Shown here: positions 1-14,619 of the stretch, piece by piece
Layout of the letters: each line of letters starts with the position of its first letter
Numbering within the stretch: position 1 is the first letter of the stretch
Assembly (NCBI GenBank): GCA_038380795.1
Contig: CM076268.1
Span: 18,108,001-18,172,000, forward strand
DNA: 64,000 nucleotides
DNA from: Pyrocephalus nanus
Taxonomy: Eukaryota; Chordata; Aves; Passeriformes; Tyrannidae
Direction of reading: 5' to 3'
Notes under the pieces: generated by a model
The model's input: only the letters and a program-made list of their open reading frames with translations
Told to the model about the DNA's origin: nothing
Database searches by the model: none
Program-made: the position numbers and the translations under genes

Positions 1-3000
1 AAATCCTTATGAAGAAAAATTAGGATTGGTTAAAAACTTCTGATGAAGAAAAATTAGGGCTGGTTGAAAAATTTGTCAGAATTATTTTTCTGGACCTAAG
101 TCAGATCCTTGAGTGAGTGAAATTTTTAGAGTATATGAAATATGTGTACTTTCTATAGAAAATAGAATGTTTGTCAAAACCTCTTGACTGAAAAGTATGT
201 GATTCTGCCAGACACTGCTGGTTAACTCTTTTTGGTTTATAAATGAAAAGTTGCCTTGTTTCACATGGAGATGCATGAGAAAGAGGAAGGGTACAGTTAT
301 AGTTCTACAAGAAGAGGTTTTAAAATAAACTAGAGAATGACCCACTGCAAATGAGATAGGAAGAATGGTCCTGAAAAGGGGATGAAACAAGAAAATGGAA
401 AATTAAAGCATGGGTTACGATTTAATAAGGTACATAAGAATATAGGAGTTAGTGCTCTTCTAATGTAAGAGTCAGAATGAGGTTTTTGGCAAAGACTAGG
501 GCCTTTTCCACACATTCATTGCCCTCTTTAATGACAAGATCACAATCCATTTTCCCTACAGTTCTGTTCACTTCATATACCTTGTTATTATGCTCCAACA
601 ATAACATACAATAACAGCATATCAAACTCCAATATGCACTTTTTTTATGATACATAAAAGGTGAAAGCTTAGCTAACACAGATGGCTGCATGACAGTCGT
701 GATGGGAAAAAGACAATATTTTCCACTAAACAAAGAGCCTTCGGTACATAAACATTGAAGTGTGACACAAGATCAAGCTGCAGCTCATCAGATTGGGTGT
801 AGCTTTCCTGTAGACTCCCTGAAATCCGAAGTTCTGGTGCTGACTCTACGCCAACCTAGGTTTATTTCTTCAAATGAAGGATGTGAGTGCTGTGGCTCCA
901 AAGAAGGCATTGTCTCTTCACTTGCACTTTCCCCACATGGCAAGATGGGAAGGTGTCCGTACTTCTGACATTTCTCATGTAAAGTCAAAATACTTCTACT
1001 GATGTTGCCAGGACCTATACAGAGGAAATCACATTAGCTCTATTATGTCAATACAGTGGAGCAAATTTACACCATTGGAATTTGTGACCCAAACTGACTC
1101 AGACCTCAGGATTTTTTTCTATGAGATGCCAATTTTATCTTCCAAGCTTGACAAAAGCAGCTTAAAGGCTTTCCCATCACACTCAAAGTGAGAGCTGATA
1201 AGGCTCAAAATCCAGAAATTGCTTAGTTTACAACTCTGAGTCCCTTTCAAGCTGACCTTCTGCCCTGAAAGCCTAAAACTCCTCACCACCAACTATATTT
1301 AGACAACTAAAGGACTGGGACATCTGGGAATAATAACAGCAGTCTCACTTGGAAATGGCACTTATATACCATTGTCTAGAAAACATCACCATGCTGCAAA
1401 AGCTTTGCAAAATCCACTTTGTGGATTTCAGACTGGAAAATTACCTGCTAGATGATCTGTGCATCACCAGAAGTGATGAGTGGCAATAATATGTAGAAAC
1501 AGTTCAGTTATTTTTAAAAAACTCTTAAAACAAGGCTCAGCAATGTGACCTGGCAAAATAAAACATAATAATATTTAAAAAAAAAACTTTTAGAATTGTA
1601 CAACATTTTTTCAGCCAGAATGTTTTTCATGATCTCTTGAAGGTGTATTTCAACATTACCCTTCCAGCACAGAAAATGCAAAGTCATCAAAAATTGACCA
1701 AAGTCTGAGAAAGAGGAAATCAAACTGATGGGTATTTTCACCTCCCAAGCTGAGCAGCATGTGAAAAAACAAACAAGTAGCCTTCAGGATCTCACAGTGC
1801 TTTCTTTTGATTGCTTCCTTTTAAAGGGGGATGCAAAGCTAAATGGAGCTCTGGGTCAGTATTAGCAGCATTAGTTGTTTGTCCAGCCTGCTCTTCATCA
1901 CAGCTTGCCTAGGGCTATTCATGTTCAACACATAAGTAAGCAAAATAACTAATCTCAGCTGAAAGTTCTTCACTGATATCCAGAATTCTGTTGGTCCACC
2001 CTCTGATTCCTTGAGAATCCCTAAATGCTTTGGTAGTATTGCAAAATAACTAACAAGCCTACATCATATAGCCAGAGGAGCTGAAGCAAACGTGGGATCT
2101 AACTTGACCTAACACAGGACTGTAAGCTGGATGCAGACACTATTAGCCCTCTCGATGTCCCCAGGAAAGATCTTGGCTACACTGTCCTGTACCAGGAATA
2201 GGTGATAGTTTGTTAGAGCCAGTGGCTAAGCTTGCAGTGAAGTGCAAAGATAGCAGGTCACAGTTATACACATGGGGGCTAAAATAGCTGTATCTGACTA
2301 GACAGCCAGGATAACCCAGGCAATGATAGACTGAGCCTAGCAAACATCTTCATGATATGACCAAGAGTTGAGGTACAGACAGTGAAGGACTCATTTGCAT
2401 CTGGACATGTCAGTATATTGAGTATTTAAAAGCATTTGATGTATCACACTGATACATGAGGCAAATAACTCACTGCGTGTGGATGAGATACTCAAATTTA
2501 CATCTCTGGCTCTGCCTGCTTGCAGTCGTAGGAGCTCCTGGTGATAATTAAATGCCTGTTACACTAGTAGCAATTCCTGGACTACTCGTAACATCCTCAA
2601 TTAAGCAGCACACCGCCAATACAGGCAGCAGACAATGTAAGACTGTGGGACTTATTAGCATTTGCAAAAGTCAACACACAGGCACTTACATACCAACCCC
2701 CACCACAGCTGAAAGCAAAGGCTGGGCTCCTAAATCCAACACCATGTCCACACTGACTACTGGGATCAACACCAAGGTCACAGTTAAGCTGTGATCCAGT
2801 GTTGCAAACCCCTTTTCTCTTTCTCATTATCATCCAATGCAGTTTCGCTGAACTCCCACACGTGAAATCAAAACCATCCTGTAATAGGTGACAAAGAGCA
2901 GAAAGTATAATTTGCTCATCAAATTAAGTTTAATTAAATAAGTAATTAAGTTTAATTACACTTGTTACAATAGGCCTGGCAAAGGCTTCATTCTAGTTAT

Positions 3001-3032
3001 GAAATGGGCAGTTACAAACAGGAGAATCACAA
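1..3032. other. Intergenic DNA, no gene seen
   Basis: AT-rich unique sequence. Open frames on both strands stay under about 100 codons, have no recognisable domain and lack a consistent set of splice sites. Just before the LTR that follows is a TTAATTAA-rich stretch (about 2920-2960). I see no gene, RNA or clear repeat. Confidence 0.6.
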
Positions 3033-3499
3033 TGTTGTGATGGTTAAGTGATTAACTGTACAATTGTTATGAATTTGTATGTCTTGTATTCTGCAAATGT
3101 TCGCTTTAAGCATACTCATAGTGAAGGAAAATAGAAACGACAAGAATCAAAGGATAGGACTTACCCCCCCCCCCATCTGGAAACTTCCACAAGGCAGCCT
3201 CTAAGGACTGTGGTTTAACCAGATCATTGGCTGAACACAGGTGGCGAGATGGAGCCCGCGAAAACAAGGACCAATATTGGGGAAGCCCGCAAAATGAAAT
3301 CCAATAAAATAATCGAAAGAGACTTGAGGGGTGGAGAAAAAAGGGAGGGTATAAAAGATGGACCATTGGTTTGTCACATTGCAGATCGGTGAGGAAAAGG
3401 GTTTCCTCCGGTCGCCCAGCACGCTGTTTTGCCTACCTGCCTTCAATAAATTTCTTTTATAATTTTTAAAATTATCTCTGGTCATTTTTTACTATAACA
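3033..3499 (+). mobile_element. Solo LTR of an endogenous retrovirus, plus orientation
   Basis: The element starts TGTT at 3033 and ends AACA at 3499, a short terminal inverted repeat typical of LTR ends. Inside, in the right order for one LTR, are a TATA box (TATAAAAG, 3350-3357) and a polyadenylation signal (AATAAA, 3445-3450) followed by a T-rich tail, so U3, R and U5 can be placed. No gag, pol or env sequence flanks it, so it is a solo LTR left by recombination or a fragment. The flanks (..TCACAA / ATCCTG..) show no clear target-site duplication, so the exact ends are less certain than the identity. A run of Cs (about 3156-3167) lies in U3. Family not assigned. Confidence 0.7.
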
Positions 3500-6400
3500 A
3501 TCCTGCCTTTACCCTCTCCACTCATGTTTGGTCAGCAGTGCAGGAGATCAGCCCAAGAAGATTCCTTGCAACTCCACCTCACTCCCACTCCCCTTGCACC
3601 CCATTTAGTCTTCGACCTCCCCATAAGTAGCAGCAAGTCTGCAAGGATGGGTAGAAGCCTATTTTAGATAAGATTGTTTCCTTGAAAGGAACTCTGGAAT
3701 GAATCTGAAGTACTTTTATTTGTATGGAACTTAAAAAGCAGTAGTCCTGGTGTGCACTGCATGGTGAACAGCCTGCAGAGGAATGGCAGGTCCACTCAGC
3801 AAACTTTGCTCTATTTGTGATGTCACACCACCTCCTCAGCTCACCTTGGTGATTGAACAGTGTCTGCATGCTTGCTACGTGCTTGGCAAGTGTTGAGGTC
3901 AAAGTGAATTCCCACTGCCTCTCTGATTTCGGCTCTAGGCTCACTTAAAAACCCAAAGCTGTATCATGTAGCATGCATTCTTTAATTTTAAAATTAACTT
4001 CTGAGGGGACAAAGGGTGAAATAAAATAGGCAAGTAGGACAGGGAAAGGCAAAGGAAATTGCTTTACTGGAACACATTTTATTAATTTTAGTACTGTCTC
4101 TTTTTCAGCTGGCCAAATAATTGTCAAGGCTGTTTCAAGTCCTGCAGAGGAGTTTGTGGAGACTGGAGTGATATGCACTTGTCACGACTCAGCCAGTTAA
4201 ATTAAGGTTCCCATGCTCAGCCTCTGAGCCAACAGGACACTTCATGACTCCACTAACAAAACCAATAATTAGAATTACAGAGACTGACAGCTATGAAAAA
4301 TAAACAGCAACAAAGATTAAAGAGACCAAAGCTGCCCAACCAATGGGAGCTAAAGTTTATGTACTCTGTTTAAGAAAGACCTAGTAGAGCTCCCCTGTGG
4401 TCTTTTGGCAATTTGATTTAATTTAGTCTGTTCCTCCAACAAATAATTTTTAAATTAAAAGAGAATAAAATAAAATAAAAAAAAATCCCAACCCAAACAC
4501 TGCAGTGCATTTGCCCAGTGTTCAGGCTTGGTTGATTACAGCTCTCTAGCTTCCAGGAAATCTTGAAAAGCTTTAAAAGCCAGATGACTGTTACTGGATC
4601 CACAAATTCTTCTTTATTGTTATGTTTCTCCCTTTACTTCACCCTAAAAGGGCTCAGCACTTCCAGACACAGTCAGATAGGGAGATGGGGTTCCCCTGTC
4701 TCTGCAGAAGCTGACCACAGCCATACACATAGCCAAGGTGTAGGTACACAGGGCTCCATACAGGTAGGGCAAGAGGCGCTATTCCCAGTCCTGTCCCCTT
4801 AACACTATCGAAGAGGAGGATTTGAACACACATTTTCAACCCAAACAGTACAGCCATTATTGCATTTAGCACCTGTTACACACAGGTCTGTTAACAACGC
4901 AATTTTCTTCAGGATACTCGTTTTCTTCTATGGGCACTTGGGCTTGCCTTCCTCTGTTCTATACATCCTCTCTGATCAGGCATATCATCAGGTGGTTCAA
5001 ATGACGTACCTCTTTCTTTTTTGTCTGCCTTTTGTAGCCTGAAACCTTCACCTCCCTTCTCTGCAGAGGCGTGTGTGTCATCTGCTCTGTTCCATGACAT
5101 CTTTCTTTCTTTGGTTCTGGTCATGATAAGAACAATTTACAACTCCAGCCATGCAAACCTCAGCTTTCCTCTGCTGCCTTTCAGGGTGCAACTCACCTTT
5201 TTCCAGCACAAGTCCACAGCAATTTTAATATAGAGATATGCACCAAAAGCTGCTGAAAGGAAATGAAAGTCAAAAAGATAGAAAAAGACAGGAAAGCAGA
5301 TCCCATTCTGGCATATATAGGACTCTCTGCAGCTAAACATCACATGTTGCAGTATGAAATGACACTTCTCCAGACATGGTCTCAACCTGGAGGCTTACAC
5401 TGCCAGAGCTCCTTCAGCAGCACAGGGTATGCTGGCCCACAGTTACTCAGATGAGATCCATGAGCTGAATGACACCTTTCAGTCAACATTACATAAAGCT
5501 ATTGAGCAACTGAATTTTCTTCTCAGGTGCTTCCTTCCAGACCAGTTATAGTCAAAGACTCATCCTGCCCTCTCTGAAGTCAACAGAAAGGTTAGCAGGC
5601 ACAGGGCCAGACCCCAGCACCACAGCACTAGTTTTAAATTTTCATGGAGCAAATTACACACTCACTTTCATCCTCCTCCCATCTGTATTTTAGAGGCAAT
5701 ACCCGTCACTCAGAGCTGGACTGAAAAGTTTCATCTCCCTCGGATCCTTCTCCTTTAGCTTTTGAAACATCCATTAGTACACCATTGTCCACCAAATACA
5801 AAAAATTGCTGATCAGTTTTAAAAGGAATATCAAAGGATAGTTTTACTATTAGTTTGAGAGAGGGGACATCCAGTGCAATGAATCTGTGGAAGGAAATTT
5901 AAGATATGAAAACCCCGATTGTCCTGAACAAGCAAAAAGTATCTGTGTGAGTTTCTAGAAGAAAAGTGGTGTTTAAATGATTCTTCATTTTATGCTAGAG
6001 TATATCTTCCCTACTTTTCCTTACCCCTTCCTGATAACCACGTTCTTTCCCTTGCCCGCCTTTGTCTCTTTGTATCAATTGTGCCTTCAGGAACTTGCTT
6101 CTGAAGATCTTAATTTTAGAGTCACATTTTGTCCTCTGAGATTCTTCTCTTCTTTATATTCTTGTCACTTCACTTAACACTGAGTTTTTACAAGATGAAA
6201 CAACAACAAAACCACAGTTCAAAAATAAACCAAACATTAATGCTGTTGGCTATCTCTTTTGTGGAGCACACACTCCTCCCACCTTCCAGACACCTTGGCA
6301 GTACTCAGAAGACCTGCTGCTCACATGCTGACACAGGTACATGGCTACTACACATAACTACCCTTTAAATAACTGAGCCAGCCCTTGTGTGTGGCCAGTT

Positions 6401-9400
6401 TGTGACCAGCACAAAATCAGTGGTGGTTCTAAGGCTTCTCACCATCCCTTGATTCTTACAAACTTACCTAACTCATTCAATCAGAGTTTCATATAAACAT
6501 ATTTCAGCCTCTTAACCATTTCTCTTCAGATTCACAGAGCATTTTCATAACTACAGAGTGCAAAAATCAAGAAGAAAACTAACGAGAAAAGCTACTAAAG
6601 CTTATTTGGCAAGAATGTCCAAACAAACAATGCTATGCTAAAAAAAAATATTTTAGTCCTTTTACCAGAAAAACGGGACTTTGGTGTTCAAACAACCACC
6701 AAAGCAACGTCAGTAGCACAGTGACTGTAGGCCTTTGCTGGGACACTGACTTAATAAATAAAATATCTCAATAAACCAACACCGTTTCATGAAACACCTG
6801 TTCTACTCTGCTTCCTTTACAAGTTTTGGCATGGTCAACTCTTGCTTAGCATTGAGATCTGATGAAATCATAGCCCAAAGCAGTATGCTGAGAACTGAAG
6901 GGATGAGTTAACCAACATCATCAGAAGCCCTAAATTCTCATTCAAGTCAGCACTGGTGGGCTACATGCTCCTTGGAAGAAATCACTGTATAGTTGTTACA
7001 AGGCACTTAAGAAATCACCTTGTGTCCTTCAATTCATTTTTAGCAGGAAAATAACCAGACAAGGAATGAGTTTCAGTTGTTCCAAATCACTTATCTTTTT
7101 CCAGATTAAAATGTAATAAAAAGTAAAGCAGTCGTTTTTGCAGTACTTCGAGGGCTGCTCCATGCAGAAAAACCAATGCCAGCATTTTGAGTCAATTTTA
7201 CAACAATCAAGTCCCTCACTATACTAATGATCTGCAAGTAAGTATCCCTTTACATCCTCCTTCATATATTATCTCCCTTACACCTAATCAATCCCATCAT
7301 GATCTCAATGTGATTTGTAGAATCCCTTATTATTTGTCAGTGGGAGGGAAGGGCCGTAGTCTTTGGGGAGTCCTCCACAAGCCAAAAGAATACGCATCAA
7401 TTGGTAACATTTAGGGCCTATTGCAATCATCCTTTATAAATTCCACTCTAATTGCTAGGCTGCCATGGACCATGCTGTGTGCCAGCAGTTCCCAGTAATA
7501 GGCTTCTTCACATGAGCAGTGAAAGAGATCTGGCAGTAAGTGGTAGGTAGTGTCAGTGGCTTTCCTGAGTAATTTCCTGTGTTCCTACAGAAAATGAACC
7601 TGTAAGACAGCTGCCTTAAAGTTCAAGAGGCATAATCAGACACAGATGTGAAACAAGGGTAGCTCTCAGGGCTCAGTGAGAGGAATTCATCATTTTGAAC
7701 ACACTCCTCCATTGGTGGCTAATTAGTTACAATAAAATGGGGTATGCATTGTTTGTCAGGGCTCTGAAGTCATTCACTCCCAGAACACAGATAACCAAAA
7801 ACACCCTGCCTGACCCACCTGTGCTATCATCCAGAAAAAAAAAGCTCATGTTGAGACTATTTTTCTTTAAAGTGTCTTATCAAAACAACTATTTGATACT
7901 CATTAGAAGTATTTCCACCAGCTTTTCTAACTACCTCAATCCCTCTCTGACCACTAGGTACAGCTCTGTCCTGCTGCTGCAATCTGTCTGGGTTTGCAAA
8001 GTCCAGTCAAAGCTCAGATATGCAAGCCTAAATCCAGGTTTATGAAAAGCCACCTCCATCTCTTCCAGTGATGGAGCACTGGAGAGTCAAGTCTAAAAGC
8101 CTTGGAAGATGGAGCACCCAGTACTGGCACAACTGAAGGCAAAGGAGCATTAACTTTCATGTGAGGTGGATATTCTCCAATGAAGGCCACCCAGACGAGC
8201 GGTAGAAAAGCAGCTTAGACAGATAGAATATGCATCATCATACTTGGAATACTGCTGCTCTAAATAGAACACTGCTTATGACTTCAGATGGAGTCTCTTC
8301 AAGCAATTAAAGTGGATGAGATGAGGATACTACTGGTGGTTGTTTCACACCAAGTTGATTGGTTTTGCTGGAATTTTTCTTATTTTGCCTTTTTTCTCCC
8401 TTACATTAAAAGAAATAAGATTTTGTGTAAGACTTGTTAAATCAAGAGGGAGAATCCTATTGACCACAAAAATGGTGCATTGATCAAGTTGCAAGGACAC
8501 ATGGTTGGTTTGACTCCAGTAGCATGAGCAGATTGAAGGTGCTTGGATAATATTTACAGACTGGTTTACTCCCTGGAAAAAAATCCTGAATGAATTCTAT
8601 AACACTTCTCCTTTTTGTGAACCTTAAAGATAAATTCTTTGACATAATTCAATTAAAATTACTCTTTCCTACTAAAATAACCCTATCCTTGAATGAGTAC
8701 AGTGAATTTGTATTTGGAGAAGAGATAGATCTTACATGTTTTGCTCTTGCTCAGTGAGCATATTTTTCTGCAGTGTTCCTCCTCCTCCCCTTCACAAGGA
8801 AGCTTATAAGTGCAGGGTGGAACTTTTCCGCCAGGCTTTCTACTCACCAAGCCAAGGCACTGCTCAGTCCCAGTACCCCAATTGTCTGATCTTTTCACTG
8901 TAGGGATAAATAAGAACAGAAGCTGCTGGCTTTCTCTTTAATCTATACTGCACTCACTGAGGAGGCCAGAAGCCAGCCAGGATCAGAGGAGAAAAGCTGT
9001 GGTCACTGCAGGTCATGGCTGTATTTGCTTTCTGGCTTCCTTCCAAAGTAATACCTTCTCTTGGACAAGAGTTTATTTTGCATTCTGAAAATATTCTTAA
9101 CAACACCGTTTCCTTTTTCAAGTTATTTTTTGCCCAGCCCTTTGGGAACCTCTGGAGCATGCTGGCCAGCATGTGTGCGTGAGCGTGTGCATGCCTGGGT
9201 CTCACACCACCGCCCAGGGCAGCCTCAGAGCTTTCCCAACATCTTCTGACCTCTGCAACCTCTATTAAGTCTTGAGTGGTTGCTCAGTGCCAGGCAGCTG
9301 CAAACATGTGGCAATAAAAACAACTACTGGTCTAATAGACCTAGGCTTTAAGTGGGTCTTACTCTCAAAACCTGTCTTTTATTCCAAAAATCATGCACAG

Positions 9401-12400
9401 CTCAGCTATGACAAGATCATGCTGTGAAGTTAAACCATGCAGGATATCTGTCCCAGTGATTGAAACAGAAGCAACCAGCTCACTGACAACATTTCAGCCA
9501 GGCCTGCCTGGCCTTTCTGATATTGTTCTGTGTTCATAGAGACCTCATACATGTTAGCCAAGGTCCTCTCACAGAGGTCAAACTGTAGACATCATGAAGG
9601 CAGTTGCAAAGAGCTACATTCCCATCTGGCATCCTCTGATCCGGGATCTCCACTTCAGCTGTCATAACTCTGCTCTTGCTTAAGCCTAAGAAGATCCAGT
9701 TTGCACAGTATCCCTTTCACTTCCAGTTCAGACACGAGACTTAGCAAGCAGTCTCAGATCTTCCAGATGACAGTAGCGTTGGGTCACAGCTGACCACTTC
9801 TCCACGTAGGAAATGAAAGATTAAACAGCACTCTGGTTACCCCAGCAACAAAAACTCAGGGCATTTCCTTCAGCCTCATGCTTCAGTTTCTCAGAGGATG
9901 TTTACTCACACACTGCCAGAGCTAATGATGTACTGCAGGTTTGGGAACTTGTCATGAACCAACTGTAGGATGAATCGAGGAGTAGATTGCAACCGCCTGG
10001 TGTTTCTGAAGGTGAAGAATGGCTCAGTGAGTTGGAGCAAAGGATGTTGATTAATCTTACTTAAAATTTACATGGCTTACTTGTCCCTACAGAGTATTTC
10101 TGTTGTACCAGAAAAACAGCAGTTTGAATTATATGAGACACTACATTCTGTATTTAAAAGGGCCTCTGTATTTTCTCAGCCACCATGGGACTAGACCGGA
10201 CAATGCTTTCCATGGCTGCTGGACTGAATGTAAAAAGTCAAGGCTGGTGTCTTAGTTGCTGCCTACTGAACAATGACTCTTTTAGAAAACAAAGAGAAAA
10301 GCTGAGCTTAATACAAAAATTTCACAGTGATACAACTCTGACTCTGGCTTTTGGGTCAAGTAGCAGGGTCAGTAGGGCCACTGTGGTACCTATTCATTAT
10401 TCTTCTGTTGGAAAATGTAGTGTTCTTAAACTTTAGATTTTCTGTTGGAAAACAATGTCAGTAGAATTGACCCTGGGGAAGAGGAGGGAAGCATGGAGTC
10501 AATCAAGAAGAAATAATCCCTTGCAACCACTCAGTTCCTCATACCCCCATTTTCTCCAACAGAGCACACTAACCTCCCAGCTGTCTCTTAATTTACTTGC
10601 AATCAGAGGCACTGTAGCCTGCACCTTCCTTTATTTTCCCCTATTGAAATTACCTCTTTAAGGCAAAGATAGGACATGTGACTGACTATTTATACTTCCC
10701 TGGTGGTTTATGTGTCTAGCACTAATCTGAGTCACTGTACTGAAGGAGAGCACAGATTCTCTCAGCAGTTCAGGACACTGCATAGTCTCTATGCCTGTAT
10801 CACAGATGTCAGTATTGGAGACCTTTCCCTGGAAACAACTCTCATCCCAGTCTGCTCTCAACTGCAGGTCACTCATGTTTTATTTCTGCTCTCAATTCAT
10901 TATATGAACTCTCATTCAAAATTATTTCCAAACAACTAGCTATGAAGCACAACTGCAGCAAAGGTGACCGAGGGAAAGAGATTGGTTGTTTAGATGCTCC
11001 GAGTGCCCCAGCTGAGGCAGACAAAAGGAAAAGAGAATAGCAATTTCATCAAATGAGCCACATTGAATTACCACTTTGAGTGAGGCCACCCTTATCAGAA
11101 TAGGCAAGTCCCACTAAGAGATTTAATTTCCTATGTCTGTGGGCAGCTTCCTAACAATATTAGAAATCTTTCTGTTTTCTTCCCAAAGAGTGGATGAACA
11201 AAGTGAGGAAAATACAATTTTAGGAAACAAATCCTCAGGACCACTGCTGAATCTGTGATACATTAGGCTTTCTGAAATGAACCACTTTCACAGCATGCAT
11301 CGTTCAATAGCTATTACACAGACTGCAGAAAACATCTCCCCCGCCATGCAGAATGCCCATGGATAAATGCCATGCCTCCTTCTTTCCCACCCTCACTGTC
11401 TTTGCATCTGCACTGTGCTACACAGGGAGCAGCAGAAATGGACACTGTGTGAGTGGAAGGATCACACTTCAACTCATGGCCTTGTTTGGAGCAGCTGGGA
11501 ACTTTCAGGATCCGGGGAACAGTCAATTCCTTTTGTTTGGTACCTTTTTCTTGAGCAACTGCTTCAAATGTACTATAGAAGTAATGGAAATGTACTTTTA
11601 CCTTACTGTAAAAGTTCCTTTCCCACAACACTCCTAAAGCTCCTCTGTCTAGATTTATGTTCCTTCTATTAAATAAATATAATAGCCTGCACCTCTAATG
11701 GTGAATAAGCCATGGTTGTTTTGTGTTTCAGTAAGGGTTTAGCTCTTGACAAATAGAGATGGTCAGATTATTATATATATGACATGAATTGGAGAGTAAA
11801 GCAATGCTAAACGGTTTAATGAGCTGGACGAAAGCAAACTCTGCTTAACCACTGATTTTGCAGGCCTGCTAATATCTATAATTCATCCAAATAATTGGCA
11901 GATAGAAGATCTATAGCAGCCAAGTAATCCTGGCCATTCCCACCTGGCTAGTAAAAAATTTTGATGATTAAACAAAATGTCTGAATCTGCTGGCAGCAAT
12001 AAAACCTAGTGTGTTGACACCGGATCTGACCTAGCAGAGTCCATATGCTGGCTAGATCCCACCAGGGCAAACTGTGGCTGGGTTGGCAAGACCAGTAGCT
12101 ACATTACCCTTGATGAAGATGAGGTGGCAGAAAATAAAATTGCTGTTCTTAAAGTATCTGCTGCTATTGCTTATATACAGCTTTCTGGAATGCAGAGTTC
12201 TGTAGCCTGCTTGAACTGACTGTGTCAACCATCATGTGAATTTCTGTCAAGGCTGAGGTTCATGAAAAGATGGATGTGCCCCCATGCCTCCAAACTATAT
12301 TCCAGTGAGAGGAGCTTTAAGACTGTTGAATTATACATGAGAAAGAAGTATGTCAGAGAAAAATAAAACCACCCTGATTTTAGTGAAGCCTCTTTTTTAT

Positions 12401-14619
12401 GGCTACCACCCACTCAGCTTCAGAGAAATAAACACTGCAAAGTGGACACAGCCTCCAGTACCCAGACACGGATGGGGTGCTCTGGGATGTATTAAACTCT
12501 CTGACACAGAACAGCAGCACAAGAGAACTTGTAAGGTAACAGCAAAAATACACAGAGCTAAGCGCTGGTCGCATGTCCTGCTAAGACAGCCAGAGCTGGG
12601 GTTCCCCTTCCAGCATCAATCCAATACTTTAGAGAAATTCTGCTGTTAGATACAACTCCAAGTCAGCTGTCAACACCCTCTAGCTTCTGGGCCTACACAC
12701 CACTGCTAAAATCTGCCTCTGGACAGATGATCTGAGCCTCCCTAAACCTCCATTCGAGATAGTGACAAACCTCGTGTCTCAGACCAGTCCACAGCTGCAG
12801 TTAATGGAAACTCTAATGTGCAACTGTGCTAAGAGCAGGGTTTGCCATTAGCAAGACTCCATGTTTTAGGTTCTTCCACGATATGTTACTAAAGCTTCCT
12901 AACATGGAAATCATAACACCAGCAAGACTTGACAGTGTAGAGAATTTCCCCTCTTCCCCTCAATATTCTCATATTCTTGGTTCTTGGATCATTCAATTTA
13001 CTTCTAGGACATCTCCAAGTAATAAGGTGGATGCAAGCCTTCTGGATATGAAAACAGTAGTACCACAACCTGGAGAAAAAAAAAAAAAAAGACAAATAAC
13101 TTTATTTCATTGTGAATTATAGTTTTCCAGACAGATGAAAACTAAAGTATAAATCTATGTGCCTCAACTGAATTTATCAGTTAATATAGGCTACAAGAAT
13201 CAGAAACAGCCTTGTAAAACACAAGATTGCCTTGGTAAAAATTTTCCTTATTGACTATTGAGTTAAGAGGAAAAAATCCACAAACAAACAACAAACAAAC
13301 AAAAAACCAAAAACAGTAGTCTGTGCTGATCTGGCTCAAAACAGCCACTAGAAAAGCCCATTCCAAAATTACACTGGTGCAATCCAACCATCTCCATTTG
13401 CTCCCACACATGCTGTTCAAAGCAAGGCTTTTCCCTGTTCTCAGCAGCACATAACTGTGCTTTCACAGTGGAAGAACAAAGCACCATGGATTTGATGAGC
13501 ACTCTCAACTTATATTTGTTTTGAAGAAAAATGGGTACAAGAAACCTCAAGCACTTCTTCAACAGTTTGCAACTGTTCTCTGTGCATCTGGTTTACACTT
13601 GCTTTTGTTTCAACTTATTTCAAGTTAAGCCTTCTGGTTATTAACTGGAACAAATTACTGTCACATTCCCTTCAGCTTGGTAATCAGGGGAAGATTTTAT
13701 ATCCATAAAAATGCATCAGATTGTTGTGATAACACTTTTGGAGTAAGGGGAGTTAGTGTGAAACTCCTGCCACCTTGAACACACTGGGTACTTTCTCATA
13801 AGCTAACATGGGAGGATGTGCTCCACACCTCCAACCAAGTGACTCAAGTGAGTGCTCTGCACATAAACCACCAGCAATGCATAAAGAAGTGTCCTGTCAT
13901 ACTTCCTAAGTTTACGTTAAACAGGTCCTTTTGACAGGGAAGAGCAAAGGAAGTTGCAGCTCACATGCCCTTGATTATAAGTAAATCAGGAGATCACTGG
14001 GAAGCTAATCTCAGCTGTAGCATTTGCAGAGCATTGTACTTAATGGAACACATCTCCCTCTTGTGATACACTGCCTTCCCTTAACCAGCTGTGAGTCCTT
14101 TAAAATATTGCTTTCCTAAGGGCAACATACACAGACAACAGGCAGCTATTTGAAGAACATATTGGTATGTTTAACTCCAAGGAGGACAAAACTCCTCCCT
14201 GGGCTGTTCCCCATATCCACGTAGAAAACTGGTGCCAAGGGACTGCTCCTATGGCATCCATGTCAGGTGGAATTCTGCTGTCAACCTTGGTGTGAGCAAG
14301 ATCAGATTCCTGAAGGCTCTGACTGCAGTTCCCTCAGCAAACTAAACTGATTCCCAGGCTCACTGTTGCTGAAAGAGTGAAAGAGTCTTGCTGACACTCT
14401 CCACTGATAATTTTCACCTACATCAGTGAACTGAATCAGGTTACAGATGGATGTAACAAACAGCGAAGTTGGCGGAAGAAAGGGGATGGGGTGACACAGC
14501 CAGGAGCAAGAGCAGGAGACACACATGCTACCTCTCAACGAAAGTTCATTAACCAAAATAATGTCAGAGAAAACTTCCTAAAATAAGGTAAAAGCTAGAA
14601 TTAGTTGCATGAGATTAGC
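3500..14619. other. Intergenic DNA, no gene recognised
   Basis: About 11 kb of unique sequence with scattered frames of up to about 120 codons, the longest on the minus strand at 3579-3944. None shows a known domain, a codon pattern unlike the flanks, or flanking exons. A sequence starting TGTCACGACTCAG near 4180 resembles an LTR edge, but I could not find its other end. A simple CAAA-rich patch is at 13281-13310 and an A-run at about 13077-13090. An AUG in a perfect Kozak context at 10185 is treated in the findings. No RNA gene seen. Confidence 0.5.
13281..13310. repeat. (CAAA)n-like simple repeat
   Basis: CAAACAAACAACAAACAAAC followed by A-rich sequence, an imperfect tetranucleotide microsatellite. 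Confidence 0.85.

Noticed and set aside
3579..3944. 121-codon minus-strand frame, the longest in the upstream desert.
   Set aside because: No domain, no signal or splice context, and the length is within chance expectation over 64 kb on six frames.
4180..4430. TGTCACGACTCAGCCAG.. resembling the start of an LTR, with an AATAAA about 120 bases later.
   Set aside because: No matching CA end, TATA box or target duplication could be found.
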